A stretch of 64,000 bases of DNA, taken from assembly GCF_028369295.1 (NCBI RefSeq), contig NZ_JAQMYP010000008.1:144355-208354 (forward strand), written 5' to 3'. Shown here piece by piece: positions 9,360-17,925 of this stretch. The notes beneath the pieces were generated by a model. It made no database searches, was not told where the DNA came from, and saw nothing but the letters and a program-made list of their open reading frames with translations. The DNA comes from Streptomyces sp. HD (lineage in GTDB: Bacteria > Actinomycetota > Actinomycetes > Streptomycetales > Streptomycetaceae). The first letter of the stretch is position 1. Every line of letters starts with the position of its first letter. Position numbers and translations under genes: made by a program.

Positions 9360-11003
9360 GTGTCCCCCACCGCACCCTGGTGGCGCAGCGCCGTCATCTA
9401 CCAGGTCTACATCCGCAGTTTCGCCGACGGCAACGGCGACGGTGTCGGCGACATCGCCGGCCTGCGCTCCCGGCTGCCGTATCTCAAGTCCCTCGGCGTG
9501 GACGCCATCTGGATCAACCCCTGGTACAAGTCACCGATGGCCGACCACGGTTACGACGTGGCCGACTTCCGCGAGATCGACCCGCTGTTCGGCTCGGTGG
9601 CCGAGGCGGAGCGGCTCATCGAGGAGGCGCACGAGCACGGGATCCGCGTCATCCCCGACATCGTGCCCAACCACACCTCCGACCGGCACGCCTGGTTCCG
9701 GGCGGCGCTGGCGGCGGGCCCCGGCAGCCCGGAGCGCGAGCGCTACGTCTTCCGCCCCGGCCGCGGCCCGGACGGCGCCGAGCCGCCCAACGACTGGGTC
9801 TCCTGCTTCGGCGGTCCCGCCTGGACCCGGCTGCCCGACGGCGACTGGTACCTGCACCTGTTCGCCCCCGAGCAGCCCGACCTCAACTGGCAGCACCCGG
9901 ACGTCGGCGCGGAGTTCGAGTCGGTCCTGCGCTTCTGGTTCGGCCGGGGCGTGGACGGCTTCCGGATCGATGTCGCCCACGGCCTGATCAAGCACCCGGA
10001 ACTCCCCGACCTGCCGCCCCGCCGGGCGCCGGAGGACGGGCAGCCGGTCCGGCACACCGACCATCCGCACTGGGACCGCGACGAGGTCCACGCCGTCTAC
10101 CGGGCCTGGCGCAAGGTTGCCGACGAGTTCCCCGGCGACCGCTGCTTCGTGGCCGAGGCATGGGCGGACACCCCCGAGCGTCTGGCCGCGTACGTCCGCC
10201 GGGACGGCCTGCACACCGCGTTCAACTTCGACTTCCTGATGGCCACCTGGGACCCCAAGGACCTGCGCACGGTCATCGACGACTCGCTCGCCATGCTCGG
10301 CTCGGTGGGCGCCCCGGCCACCTGGGTCCTGTCCAACCACGACGTCGTACGCCACCCCAGCCGCTACGGCCGTCCGAGCCCCACCCGGCGCTGGGTGGCC
10401 AACGAGACGTACCGCCCCGAGGGCCCCCTGGACCTCGCCCTGGGCACCCGCCGAGCCCGCGCCGCGGCCCTGCTGATGCTGGCCCTGCCCGGTGGCGCCT
10501 ACGTCTACCAGGGCGAGGAACTCGGCCTGCCCGAGGTCGAGGACCTGCCCGAGTCGGTCCTCCAGGACCCCGTCTGGGAACGCTCCGGCCACACCGAGCG
10601 CGGCCGCGACGGCTGCCGGGTCCCGATCCCGTGGTCCGGACGCAGTGCGCCGTATGGCTTCAGCCCCGACGGCACGAACGCCGAACCGTGGCTGCCCCAG
10701 CCGTCCCGCTGGGCCGAGTACAGCGTGGCCGCCCAGAGCGGCGACCCGGCGTCGATGCTGGAGCTGTACCGCGCCGCGCTGCGCCTGCGCCGTGCGCACC
10801 CGGCTCTCGGCGACGGGACTCTGACCTGGCTGGACGCCCCCGAGAGGGTGCTTGCCTTCCGCCGCGAGCCCGGCTTCGTGTGCGTGGTGAATCTGTCGCC
10901 GGAGGCGTGTGCGCTGCCGGATCACACGGCCGTTCTGCTGGCCAGTGGGCCCGTCGAGGGCGGGACGCTGGCGCCGGATCAGGCGGTGTGGCTGGCGGTC
11001 TAG
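9360..11003 (+). CDS. GH13 alpha-glucosidase (oligo-1,6-glucosidase/trehalose-hydrolase type)
   Basis: This is a 547-residue glycoside hydrolase family 13 enzyme with no signal peptide, so it acts on sugar after uptake. All conserved regions are present: region I DIVPNH (about 100-105), region II GFRIDVAH with nucleophile Asp204, region III FVAEAW with acid/base Glu266, and region IV SNHD with Asp328. The N-terminus WWRSAVIYQVYIRSFAD is that of the GH13 alpha-glucosidase/oligo-glucosidase group. It is the last gene of the transporter operon and ends before a strong hairpin. Its bond preference (alpha-1,4, 1,6 or 1,1) cannot be decided here. Confidence 0.93.
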   Translation: MSPTAPWWRSAVIYQVYIRSFADGNGDGVGDIAGLRSRLPYLKSLGVDAIWINPWYKSPMADHGYDVADFREIDPLFGSVAEAERLIEEAHEHGIRVIPDIVPNHTSDRHAWFRAALAAGPGSPERERYVFRPGRGPDGAEPPNDWVSCFGGPAWTRLPDGDWYLHLFAPEQPDLNWQHPDVGAEFESVLRFWFGRGVDGFRIDVAHGLIKHPELPDLPPRRAPEDGQPVRHTDHPHWDRDEVHAVYRAWRKVADEFPGDRCFVAEAWADTPERLAAYVRRDGLHTAFNFDFLMATWDPKDLRTVIDDSLAMLGSVGAPATWVLSNHDVVRHPSRYGRPSPTRRWVANETYRPEGPLDLALGTRRARAAALLMLALPGGAYVYQGEELGLPEVEDLPESVLQDPVWERSGHTERGRDGCRVPIPWSGRSAPYGFSPDGTNAEPWLPQPSRWAEYSVAAQSGDPASMLELYRAALRLRRAHPALGDGTLTWLDAPERVLAFRREPGFVCVVNLSPEACALPDHTAVLLASGPVEGGTLAPDQAVWLAV

Positions 11004-11027
11004 CGAGCACACGTCCCCTTCGGTCCA

Positions 11028-11074
11028 CCAGGGCCTGTCCGGTGTTCACTCCCCGCCGACCGGACAGGCCCTGG
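11028..11074. terminator. Terminator hairpin after alpha-glucosidase operon
   Basis: A perfect 16-bp stem (CCAGGGCCTGTCCGGT, 11028-11043, pairing with 11059-11074) has a 15-nt loop. It lies between the convergent alpha-glucosidase and tetR genes, so it probably stops transcripts from both sides. Confidence 0.85.
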
Positions 11075-11111
11075 TTCAGGTGCGGGACCGCATGTCAGCT
11101 GCGGGCCGCCC

Positions 11112-11777
11112 TCAGGACCGTTTCACCGGCCCGGCCGCCAGCAGGCCGTTGACCACCAGTGCCGCCAATGTCTCGGCCGTGGCCGTGAGTTGTTGCGGCG
11201 ACTCGGGCGCGGGCCGGCCCAGGCGGCGGGCCAGCGGTACCTCCACCATTCCCGAGACCGGCGGGACGACGGCGAAGAACAGCACGTCCATCGGGACGGG
11301 CGCCATGCGTCCGGCCGCCACGAGCCGCTCGATGCTGGGCATGAAGGTCTGCAGGGTCGGCGCGATGTAGTGCTCGTACAGATAGTCCAGCCGCTCGGTG
11401 TCCCGGTTCATCTCCTCGACGAAGAGCCGTCCGACCAGGGGTGAGTCCACCGCAGTGCGGTAGAAGCCGGTGATCAGCAGCCGCAGCCGCTCGGCGTCGT
11501 CGACCGAGGGGTCCACCTCGGGCATGCGGGCCAGCTGCCCGCCCATCGCGAAGTCGACCACCGCGCGCCAGAAGTCCGCCTTGGACCCGTAGCGATCGTT
11601 GATGAAGTTGTGGCTGACGCCCAGGCGACGGGCCAGCTCGCGGGCGGAGGCATGGTCGTATCCCAGCTCCGCGAACGCTTCGAGCCCGCGCTGCAGGATG
11701 CTCTGCTCGTCCGGCACCGCGGGGGTCCCCGCGCCCGGACGCCCCGGCCTCCGTGCGGATTCCGCTCGTGCACCCAC
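11112..11777 (-). CDS. TetR-family repressor of adjacent efflux pump
   Basis: The protein is about 221 residues. After a Gly/Arg/Pro-rich leader, the TetR HTH spans about 25-70 (AFAELGYDHASARELARRLG, then SHNFINDRYGSKADFW). I chose GTG 11777 because GGAGG sits five bases upstream. A GTG at 11825 would add 16 residues but lies inside the operator region. Three copies of a TGACA-type palindrome separate it from the divergent DHA2 transporter gene. This strongly suggests that it represses both genes and releases them on binding a transported compound. Confidence 0.9.
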   Translation of the reverse strand: MGARAESARRPGRPGAGTPAVPDEQSILQRGLEAFAELGYDHASARELARRLGVSHNFINDRYGSKADFWRAVVDFAMGGQLARMPEVDPSVDDAERLRLLITGFYRTAVDSPLVGRLFVEEMNRDTERLDYLYEHYIAPTLQTFMPSIERLVAAGRMAPVPMDVLFFAVVPPVSGMVEVPLARRLGRPAPESPQQLTATAETLAALVVNGLLAAGPVKRS

Positions 11778-11819
11778 CTTTACCTCCTTCGCTGCCCGGC
11801 CCTCCGCCAGAAGTTTACT

Positions 11820-11878
11820 TGACACCTGTCAGACGGAAGCTAATCTGACACTCGTCAGGCAAATCTGACAGCCGTCAG
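11820..11878. promoter_or_regulatory. Triple TetR operator array
   Basis: Three related palindromes are present: TGACACCTGTCAG (11820-11832), CTGACACTCGTCAG (11845-11858) and CTGACAGCCGTCAG (11865-11878). They share half-sites TGACA/TGTCA-like, with centres about 25 and 20 bp apart. They lie in the gap between the divergent tetR and efflux genes. Confidence 0.8.
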
Positions 11879-11938
11879 GACCAGCCGGCCCAAGCCCCCC
11901 CCGAACGCCCCGCCGATCACCTCACCCGGAGTCCCGTC

Positions 11939-13459
11939 ATGCCCCAGACCTCCACCGACACCCCCGTCGACAAGTCCTCTCCCTCCCCCGCCCCCGCCCG
12001 ACCGCCCGCCGAGGCGCCACCCCGACATCGCTGGTGGATCCTCACGGTCGTCGGTCTGGCCCAGCTGATGGTCGTGCTGGACGGCACGATCGTGAACATC
12101 GCCCTGCCGTCGGCGCAGCAGGACCTGGGCTTCTCCGACGGGGACCGGCAATGGGTCGTCACCGCCTACGCGCTCGCCTTCGGCAGTCTGCTGCTGCTCG
12201 GCGGCCGGACAGCGGACCTGTTCGGCCGGAAGATGACCTTCCTGGTCGGCCTGGTCGGCTTCGCCGGGGCCTCCGCCATCGGTGGCGCCGCCGGAAGCTT
12301 CGAGATGCTCATCGCCGCGCGGGCCGCGCAGGGCGTGTTCGGTGCGCTGCTGGCCCCCGCCGCGTTGTCGTTGCTGACGACGACGTTCACCGACGCCAAG
12401 GAACGCGCCAAGGCGTTCGGCGTCTACGGCGCGATCGCCGGCGCCGGCGGTGCTGTGGGCCTCCTCCTCGGCGGCGTCCTGACCGAACACCTCGACTGGC
12501 GCTGGACCCTCTACGTCAACCTGGCCTTCGCCGCGGTCGCCTTCGTCGGCGGCGTGATCCTGCTCCGGCGCACCACCCGCGACAAGTCCGCCACGATCGA
12601 CGTCCCGGGCGCCCTGCTCGTCTCCTCCGGCCTGTTCTGCCTGGTCTACGGCTTCTCCAACGCCGAGAGCCACGACTGGAGCTCCCCCGCCACCTGGGGC
12701 TTCCTGGTCGCCGGAGCCGTACTGCTGGCCGCGTTCACCTGGTGGCAGACCCGCTCCTCGCACCCGCTGCTGCCCCTGCGGGTGCTGCTCGACCGCAACC
12801 GCGGCGCGTCGTTCGTCTCCGTGCTGCTGATCGGCGCGGGCATGTTCGGGGTCTTCCTCTTCCTCACCTACTACCTCCAGCAGAGCCTCGGCTACACGCC
12901 CATCGAGACCGGGCTGGCGTTCCTGCCCATGGTCGTCGGGCTGATGCTGGCCTCCACCCTCGCCTCGACGGTGCTGGTCCCCCGTATCGGCCCCAAGCCG
13001 GTCGTGCCGCTGGGCATGGGCCTGGCCGCGGCGGCCATGGTCTGGCTGACCGGTCTCGACCTGAACAGCGCGTACGCCACCGACATCCTGCCGCCGCTGA
13101 TCGTCGCGGGCCTCGGCTTCGGTCTGATCATGGCTCCGGCTATGGCCCTGGCCACGGACGGGGTGCGGGCCGAGGACTCGGGCGTCGCCTCCGCCGCGGT
13201 CAACACGATGCAGCAGGTCGGCGGCTCGCTCGGCACGGCCCTGCTCAACACGCTCTCCACCAGCGCCGCCACCGAGTACCTCTCCGGCCGCAACCCCAAG
13301 GACCCGGCGGTCCTCGCCCAGGCCGGCCTGGAGGCGTACTCCACCGCGTACGGGTGGTCGGCGGTGTTCTTCGTCGCCGGACTGGTCATCAGCTTCGTCC
13401 TCTACCGGCGCGGCGCACCCACGGCCGACCCCGACGCGGCACCCGTGGTCCACATGTGA
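11939..13459 (+). CDS. MFS drug/proton antiporter, DHA2 (14-TMS EmrB/QacA) family
   Basis: This 506-residue protein has 14 predicted membrane segments after a Pro/Ser-rich cytoplasmic leader of about 30 residues. The DHA2 motif VVLDGTIVNIALP lies in the first segment. Motif A is GGRTADLFGRK in the loop between segments 2 and 3. A Gly-rich motif C region (GAIAGAGGAVGLLLGG) lies in segment 5. These mark a proton-driven multidrug exporter. It diverges from a tetR gene across three operators. The substrate is unknown; an antibiotic or toxic metabolite is typical. Confidence 0.92.
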   Translation: MPQTSTDTPVDKSSPSPAPARPPAEAPPRHRWWILTVVGLAQLMVVLDGTIVNIALPSAQQDLGFSDGDRQWVVTAYALAFGSLLLLGGRTADLFGRKMTFLVGLVGFAGASAIGGAAGSFEMLIAARAAQGVFGALLAPAALSLLTTTFTDAKERAKAFGVYGAIAGAGGAVGLLLGGVLTEHLDWRWTLYVNLAFAAVAFVGGVILLRRTTRDKSATIDVPGALLVSSGLFCLVYGFSNAESHDWSSPATWGFLVAGAVLLAAFTWWQTRSSHPLLPLRVLLDRNRGASFVSVLLIGAGMFGVFLFLTYYLQQSLGYTPIETGLAFLPMVVGLMLASTLASTVLVPRIGPKPVVPLGMGLAAAAMVWLTGLDLNSAYATDILPPLIVAGLGFGLIMAPAMALATDGVRAEDSGVASAAVNTMQQVGGSLGTALLNTLSTSAATEYLSGRNPKDPAVLAQAGLEAYSTAYGWSAVFFVAGLVISFVLYRRGAPTADPDAAPVVHM

Positions 13460-13543
13460 GGTGCCGGGGCCGCCTCTCGGGACCCGGTACGACAGACCCT
13501 GGTCGCGCCGGGTTCTTACCATGGGGCCATGAAGGAGACCGTC

Positions 13544-14161
13544 ATGGGGACCGTGCCGGAGACCGCCGAGGCTCCGATCCCGCCCGCGCCGGGGGCGGAG
13601 CAGTACCCGTCGCTGGCCCTCGTCAACAGCGTGATCGCGCTGCCGGGCGGGCAGTTCGTCGATCTCCTGGGCACTCCGGCCGCGGCGAACCAATGGCTCG
13701 TCGAGCGGGACCTCGCCCCGGTCGACGCCGGGATGCGGGAGATGTGCGCCGCCCAGCTGCGTTCGCTGCGCGAGCAGGTCCGGTCCCTGTTCGACTCCCG
13801 GGTGGCGGCACTGCCCGCCCTCCCCGCCGCGCTGGCCGCCGTGAACGACGCGATGACCAGGGTGCCCACCGCCCCGCTCCTGCGGTGGGACGACAAGGAC
13901 GGCCCCTACCGCGCGGCCCCGCACCCCACCACCGAGATCGTCGACCACGCCCTGGCGACCCTCGCCGCCGACGCCGCCGACCTGCTCACCTCACCCGACG
14001 CCGACCGTCTCACGGCCTGCGGCTCCGCCCCCTGCAACCGCTACCTGCTCCGGCACGGCCGCCGCCACTGGTGCTCCACCCGCTGCGGCGACCGCGCCCG
14101 AGCGGCACGCGCGTATGCCCGCCGCACACGGGCCACGACGGACGACGCACCGGCAGGCTGA
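13544..14161 (+). CDS. CGNR zinc-finger protein (ABATE-type stress domain)
   Basis: The protein is about 205 residues. The C-terminal CGNR finger is visible as CGSAPCNRYLL followed by HWCSTRCGDRARAARAYARR. It holds four cysteines and the final motif is CGDR instead of CGNR. The N-terminal part with LALVNSVIALPGGQFVDLL matches the putative stress-responsive domain usual in this family. ATG 13544 is preferred because AAGGAG lies six bases before it. An ATG at 13529 lies upstream of that ribosome-binding site. CGNR proteins are thought to be DNA-binding regulators; the target here is unknown. Confidence 0.85.
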   Translation: MGTVPETAEAPIPPAPGAEQYPSLALVNSVIALPGGQFVDLLGTPAAANQWLVERDLAPVDAGMREMCAAQLRSLREQVRSLFDSRVAALPALPAALAAVNDAMTRVPTAPLLRWDDKDGPYRAAPHPTTEIVDHALATLAADAADLLTSPDADRLTACGSAPCNRYLLRHGRRHWCSTRCGDRARAARAYARRTRATTDDAPAG

Positions 14162-14256
14162 CGGGCCGGCGGACTCCCTTACCGCCGGGCTGACGGACCA
14201 CCCGGCCCACCGAACTGCCGGCGCCCACCGAACCACCGGCCGCACGACCCACCGGA

Positions 14257-14826
14257 CTAGAACCTCACCCGCCGCTCACAGTCCGGCGTGATCACGTCCC
14301 GGAGGTTGCCGACCACCGCGTCGTTGCCGCCGCCGTCGCAGGCGGCCGCGTCGTTGCCGATCACGCCGTCGCGGAGGTTGATCGTGTCGTTGCCGGAGCC
14401 GGTGCGGATGAAGTCACCGCCGGTGCCCGCGTTGATGTTGGTGTTGACGGGTGCGGTGGAGAAGAAGCTGTCCCCGAAGTTGCCCAGCGCGGCGTTGATC
14501 CCGGTGACCCCGCCCGATCCGGTGGCGGGACCGCAGTCGGCGGCGGTGTTGTCGGTGCCGGGCATGATCGTGCAGCCCTGGCCCGCCTGGATGTGCGTGT
14601 CGTCCTCGACGATCAGGTGCCCGTTGCCGGACAGGCCGACCCTCATGCGGTTCGCCACGTCGGCGCGGGCGAGAATCCGGACGGTGCCGCCGACCCGGTC
14701 CACCACGGAGCCGGGCGTCCCCTGCGCGAAGGCGGGGGTCGCGGGCACGGCGAACGCGGCCAGGGACACACCCACGACCAGGACCGGGGCGACGGTACGC
14801 GTCAGGGAACTCTTCGCGATCTTCAT
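14257..14826 (-). CDS. Secreted protein with calcium-repeat-like C-terminus
   Basis: The protein has 189 residues. A signal peptide covers about residues 1-34 (basic KIAKSSLTRT, hydrophobic core, cleavage near AFA-Q). The C-terminal third contains GGDFIRTGSGNDTINLRDG and CDGGGNDAVVGNLRD. These are degenerate versions of the GGxGxD nonapeptide of hemolysin-type calcium-binding proteins, in a small actinobacterial secreted format. Two cysteine pairs may form disulphides. I chose ATG 14826 because AAGGAG is upstream; ATG 14835 is too close to that site. Function unknown. Confidence 0.75.
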   Translation of the reverse strand: MKIAKSSLTRTVAPVLVVGVSLAAFAVPATPAFAQGTPGSVVDRVGGTVRILARADVANRMRVGLSGNGHLIVEDDTHIQAGQGCTIMPGTDNTAADCGPATGSGGVTGINAALGNFGDSFFSTAPVNTNINAGTGGDFIRTGSGNDTINLRDGVIGNDAAACDGGGNDAVVGNLRDVITPDCERRVRF

Positions 14827-14980
14827 GCTGCGCATCTCTCCTTGCTTCGGGAGAGGGACCCATGGACGGCACCCCTCACCGCCACCCAAACACCCCGTAA
14901 TTGATCATGCACGGTGAGCAACGCGCGCGAGTGTCGCCGACGGCTAAACCGGTTGCCTGCGGGCGGCGGCGGTGGATGCA

Positions 14981-16072
14981 ATGACCGGCATGGTCATCCA
15001 GATGGTCCCCGTTCGGATCGGTGTGCTCGTCCCGCTGAGTCGGCCTGGCTGGGCCGAGGCGGGCCGGCACCTGCTCGCCGGTCTTGAGCTGGCCGTCGGT
15101 GACGTCAACGACGCCGGCGGGATCGGCGGAAGGCCGCTGGAGCTGGTGGTCCGGGACACCGCGGCCGATCCACAGCGGGCCGCGGCGGCCGTGGACGAGC
15201 TGGCCCGCCTGGGCGTGGCCGCCGTGGCGGGCGAGTATCACAGCGTTGTCGCTCGCGCCGCCGCCACCAGGGCCGACGCCCTCGGCCTGCCGTTCCTGTG
15301 CTCGTCAGCGGTTCTCGACGCGCTCACCGAACAGCCGACGCGATGGGTCGCGCGTCTCTCCCCGCCGCAGTCCCGCGGCTGGCAGGTCTACGCGGACTTC
15401 CTCCTCGGCGCGGGCCACAGCCGGATCGCCGTGGCAACCCAGCCGAGTGTCTACTGGGCGTCCGGGGTCCGCATCCTGCGGGACCACCTCGCCGCACGCG
15501 GCGGCACCGTCATCGAACTCGACACGCGCGCGCTCACCCCCGCGGCCGTGTGCGACGAACTCGCCGACCGTCGCGCCACAGCCCTCCTTCTTCTGGTCGG
15601 CCACCCGGAGCCGGCCGTGCCGATCGTCAGGTCCGTCCGCCGCGACCGGCGCCTCGCCCAGGTCATGATCGGTGCTCCGGCCGGGCAGCCGGAGTTCGCC
15701 GAATGGGCGACGCTGCTGGGCGCCGACGGCGCCGCGATCCCGTTCCTGCGCTACCTGCCCGAGCGCCTGAGCCCACTCGGTGCACGAGTGGAGACGGCCC
15801 TGCGCGAGCGGCTGGGCGGAGCGCCCTCCTTCGTCGCGTTCGAGGGCTACGACACGGTCGCCGTCCTCGCCGAGGTGCTGCGGTCTCACGGCGCGGACCG
15901 GGCGCGTACCGCCGAGTCCTGGCCGCACGTCGCAGTCGAGGGCACCCGTGGACTGGTCGAGTTCTCGTGCACACCGGGCATCAGCGTGTGGCAATGGGCT
16001 CGGGCGCCGATCCAAGTCGTCGACCGGGATCCGGCGGAGCCCGATCGCTTCCGGATCCTGCACGCCGTTTGA
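14981..16072 (+). CDS. Leu/Ile/Val-type periplasmic-binding-fold protein without signal peptide
   Basis: The protein is about 363 residues. It begins directly with the first beta strand (VPVRIGVLVPLSRPGWAEAG), and the type 1 periplasmic-binding fold covers the whole chain, including the GGIGGRPLELVVRDTAADP region of branched-chain amino-acid receptors. There is no signal peptide or lipobox and no HTH domain, and no transporter genes are nearby. It may therefore be a cytosolic ligand sensor, or a receptor that lost its export signal. Start choice is uncertain (GTG 14972, ATG 14981 or ATG 14990), but none adds a signal sequence. Confidence 0.8.
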   Translation: MTGMVIQMVPVRIGVLVPLSRPGWAEAGRHLLAGLELAVGDVNDAGGIGGRPLELVVRDTAADPQRAAAAVDELARLGVAAVAGEYHSVVARAAATRADALGLPFLCSSAVLDALTEQPTRWVARLSPPQSRGWQVYADFLLGAGHSRIAVATQPSVYWASGVRILRDHLAARGGTVIELDTRALTPAAVCDELADRRATALLLLVGHPEPAVPIVRSVRRDRRLAQVMIGAPAGQPEFAEWATLLGADGAAIPFLRYLPERLSPLGARVETALRERLGGAPSFVAFEGYDTVAVLAEVLRSHGADRARTAESWPHVAVEGTRGLVEFSCTPGISVWQWARAPIQVVDRDPAEPDRFRILHAV

Positions 16073-16091
16073 GTTTCGGGGCGAGGCCCCG

Positions 16092-16757
16092 TCACGCTCC
16101 GATGAAGCTCACGGTTTCCGTGATGTCTGCCCGCCCGGTGCGCAGCCGCGGCACGCCCGGCTTCTCGAATCCCACCGCGACACCGCAGAACAGTGCGAGA
16201 CCGTCATCGGCGCCGACCGTCCGACCGACGGTCTTGCGGTACATCGTCCACATCACCTGCGGGCAGCTGTGCAGCCCCTCCGCCCTCAGCAGCAGCATGA
16301 CCGTCTGCAGGTACATCCCCGCGTCCCCCCACTGTCCGGGCCCCATCGTCCGGTCGAGATAGCAGAACAGCACGACCGGAGCCCCGAACGCCTCCGTGTT
16401 CAGGGCGGCGATCTTCCTGGGCCGGTCGACGTCGTCGCGCTCGATACCCAGCGCCGCGTATCGCTGGGCGGCCGCGGCGGAGAAACGGTCCAGGTACGGC
16501 GAGGTCAGTTCGGCCGGGTACATCGGGTACTCCCGCTCATCGCCGGGGTCCCCCTCCAGCGCCCTGGCCGTCGCGCGCTTCTTCAGTTCGGCCAAGGGCT
16601 CGCCGCTCACGACGTACACATGCCACGGCTGGAGGTTCCCGCTCGACGGAGCCCGCGTCGCCGCGGCCAGCACTCGGTGCAGCACCTCTCTGGGCACCGG
16701 CTCGTCGCTGAACGCCCGCACGGCCCGGCGGCTGTCAACGGCCTCGTACACGTCCAC
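16092..16757 (-). CDS. Nitroreductase-family flavoenzyme
   Basis: The protein has 221 residues. The FMN-binding N-terminal motif is clear: a SRRAVRAFSDEPVP stretch near residue 9, then APSSGNLQPWHVYVV near 36-50. The C-terminal part has LLLRAEGLHSCPQ, which binds the other monomer's flavin in this dimeric family. Members reduce nitro groups, quinones or enones with NAD(P)H. It starts at GTG 16757, with GAGGA upstream. It is convergent with the solitary binding-fold gene and lies in the same direction as the TmrB-like gene upstream. Confidence 0.9.
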   Translation of the reverse strand: MDVYEAVDSRRAVRAFSDEPVPREVLHRVLAAATRAPSSGNLQPWHVYVVSGEPLAELKKRATARALEGDPGDEREYPMYPAELTSPYLDRFSAAAAQRYAALGIERDDVDRPRKIAALNTEAFGAPVVLFCYLDRTMGPGQWGDAGMYLQTVMLLLRAEGLHSCPQVMWTMYRKTVGRTVGADDGLALFCGVAVGFEKPGVPRLRTGRADITETVSFIGA

Positions 16758-16799
16758 GTCTTCTCGTCCTCTGCCAGGTCGGGCTGTGGTCGGCGGACC

Positions 16800-17324
16800 T
16801 CAGCTCTGGACGGCCTCCACGATCCGCCGGGCGGCCTGGTCGGGCGTGAGGTGCGTGGTGTCGACCACCTCGGCCTCGGCGTGCAGCCAGGTGCGGGCGG
16901 CCTCGGCGTAGGGCTTCAGGTACTGGAGACGGAACGGGGAGTCGGGGCCGAGAACAGTGTCCCCCGCGATGCGCCCACGGAGGGTGTCCTGGTCGGCGTG
17001 CAGGACGAAGTGCCGTACCGGAATGCCATGTTGGGCGAGGCCCGAGCTGATCTCGCGCCAGTACTCCTCGACCAGGACGGTCATGGGCACCACCAGGGTG
17101 CCGCCGGTGTAGTCGAGTACGCGCCGGGCGGTCTCGACGACGAGCGGCCGCCACGGCGGCCAGTGCTGGAAGTTGTCCGTCGCGGGCAGTCCCGGCTTGA
17201 TGTCCATGAGCGTCTCGCCGACCTTCTCGGCGTCGAACACCCGTGAATCCGGGATCAGCTGCTGCACGAGTGAACTGGTCGTCGTCTTGCCCGCGCCGTG
17301 GGTGCCGTTGAGCCATACGATCAT
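16800..17324 (-). CDS. TmrB-like P-loop ATP-binding protein (putative tunicamycin-resistance type)
   Basis: The protein has 174 residues. The Walker A motif GTHGAGKTT is at residues 7-15 of MIVWLNGTHGAGKTT. The following pattern (FDAEKVGETL, NFQHWPPWR, GGTLVVPMTVLVEEYW, HFVLHAD) follows Bacillus TmrB closely as I recall it. TmrB is an ATP-binding membrane-associated protein giving tunicamycin resistance. In Streptomyces, relatives are common and their substrate is untested. ATG 17324 is chosen because the P-loop strand starts there. Confidence 0.8.
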   Translation of the reverse strand: MIVWLNGTHGAGKTTTSSLVQQLIPDSRVFDAEKVGETLMDIKPGLPATDNFQHWPPWRPLVVETARRVLDYTGGTLVVPMTVLVEEYWREISSGLAQHGIPVRHFVLHADQDTLRGRIAGDTVLGPDSPFRLQYLKPYAEAARTWLHAEAEVVDTTHLTPDQAARRIVEAVQS

Positions 17325-17395
17325 GGCATCCGAGGCTAGCGCCAAAGGGCTATCCCAAGTAGCGGCGCCTGCGTACGGCGCCGACGCTGGGAATC

Positions 17396-17611
17396 ATGGC
17401 CAGCGCGCAGCCGATCGTGATCTACCCGCCTGCCGAGGACGGCGGTCGGCGTGTCCGTGTCGACGACCGGTTCGTGGGGATGGCGTACGGGCTGCTCGAC
17501 GTCGTCGAGTTCCTGCGCCTGGCGGGCCTGGAGGACGTGGACGACGACTGGGTGCGGGCGTCCGCACTGATCGAGTGGCGGAGCGGCGGGCCGGACGTGT
17601 GGGAGGGCTGA
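17396..17611 (+). CDS. Small hypothetical protein (71 aa)
   Basis: This is an acidic, soluble 71-residue protein with a regular amphipathic pattern (FVGMAYGLLDVVEFLRLAGLEDVDDDWVRASALIEWR). There is no signal peptide, membrane segment or known motif. A GGGA stretch precedes ATG 17396. Codon use has the strong G/C third-position bias of a true Streptomyces gene. It sits alone between tmrB and a kinase remnant. Function unknown. Confidence 0.6.
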   Translation: MASAQPIVIYPPAEDGGRRVRVDDRFVGMAYGLLDVVEFLRLAGLEDVDDDWVRASALIEWRSGGPDVWEG

Positions 17612-17632
17612 GGGCGGACCGGTGCCGCCAGG

Positions 17633-17878
17633 TCAGGGGCTGTGGGCGGGGTTCGTGCAGCAGGTAGCGGCCGCCGAGGGCGACCGCTTCGCGGCCTGCC
17701 CGCCGTCCGGCCGCGCGCACTTGACCGCGACGGTCCGCCGCAGCGTCTCGTCCCAGGCCTGCCACACGACGCCCATCCCGCCTCGGCCGATGGGTTCCTG
17801 GAGGAGGTGGCGGCCGGCGACTTCGTGCCCGGCCCGTAGCGTCGGCACGGTCACGGAGTGTACGGAGCGGTGGCCCAA
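17633..17878 (-). pseudogene. N-terminal fragment of a Ser/Thr protein kinase
   Basis: About 60 residues match the start of a PknB-type kinase: LLQEPIGRGGMGVVWQAWDE is the Gly-rich ATP loop and VAVKCARPD contains the catalytic lysine. Homology then stops, and the frame ends at about residue 81 after an unrelated Ala/Cys-rich tail. The catalytic loop (HRD), DFG and the rest of the kinase are absent from the window. It is therefore a truncated remnant and cannot be an active kinase. Confidence 0.7.
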
Positions 17879-17925
17879 CGGTGACCGTTTTCACGGGACT
17901 TCATACGGACGGACACAGGCCCCTT

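Noticed and set aside
11855..13948. 697-codon minus-strand frame opposite the MFS pump
   Set aside because: Composition is Gly/Gln/Arg-rich nonsense; the plus strand has a clear 14-helix transporter and CGNR protein.
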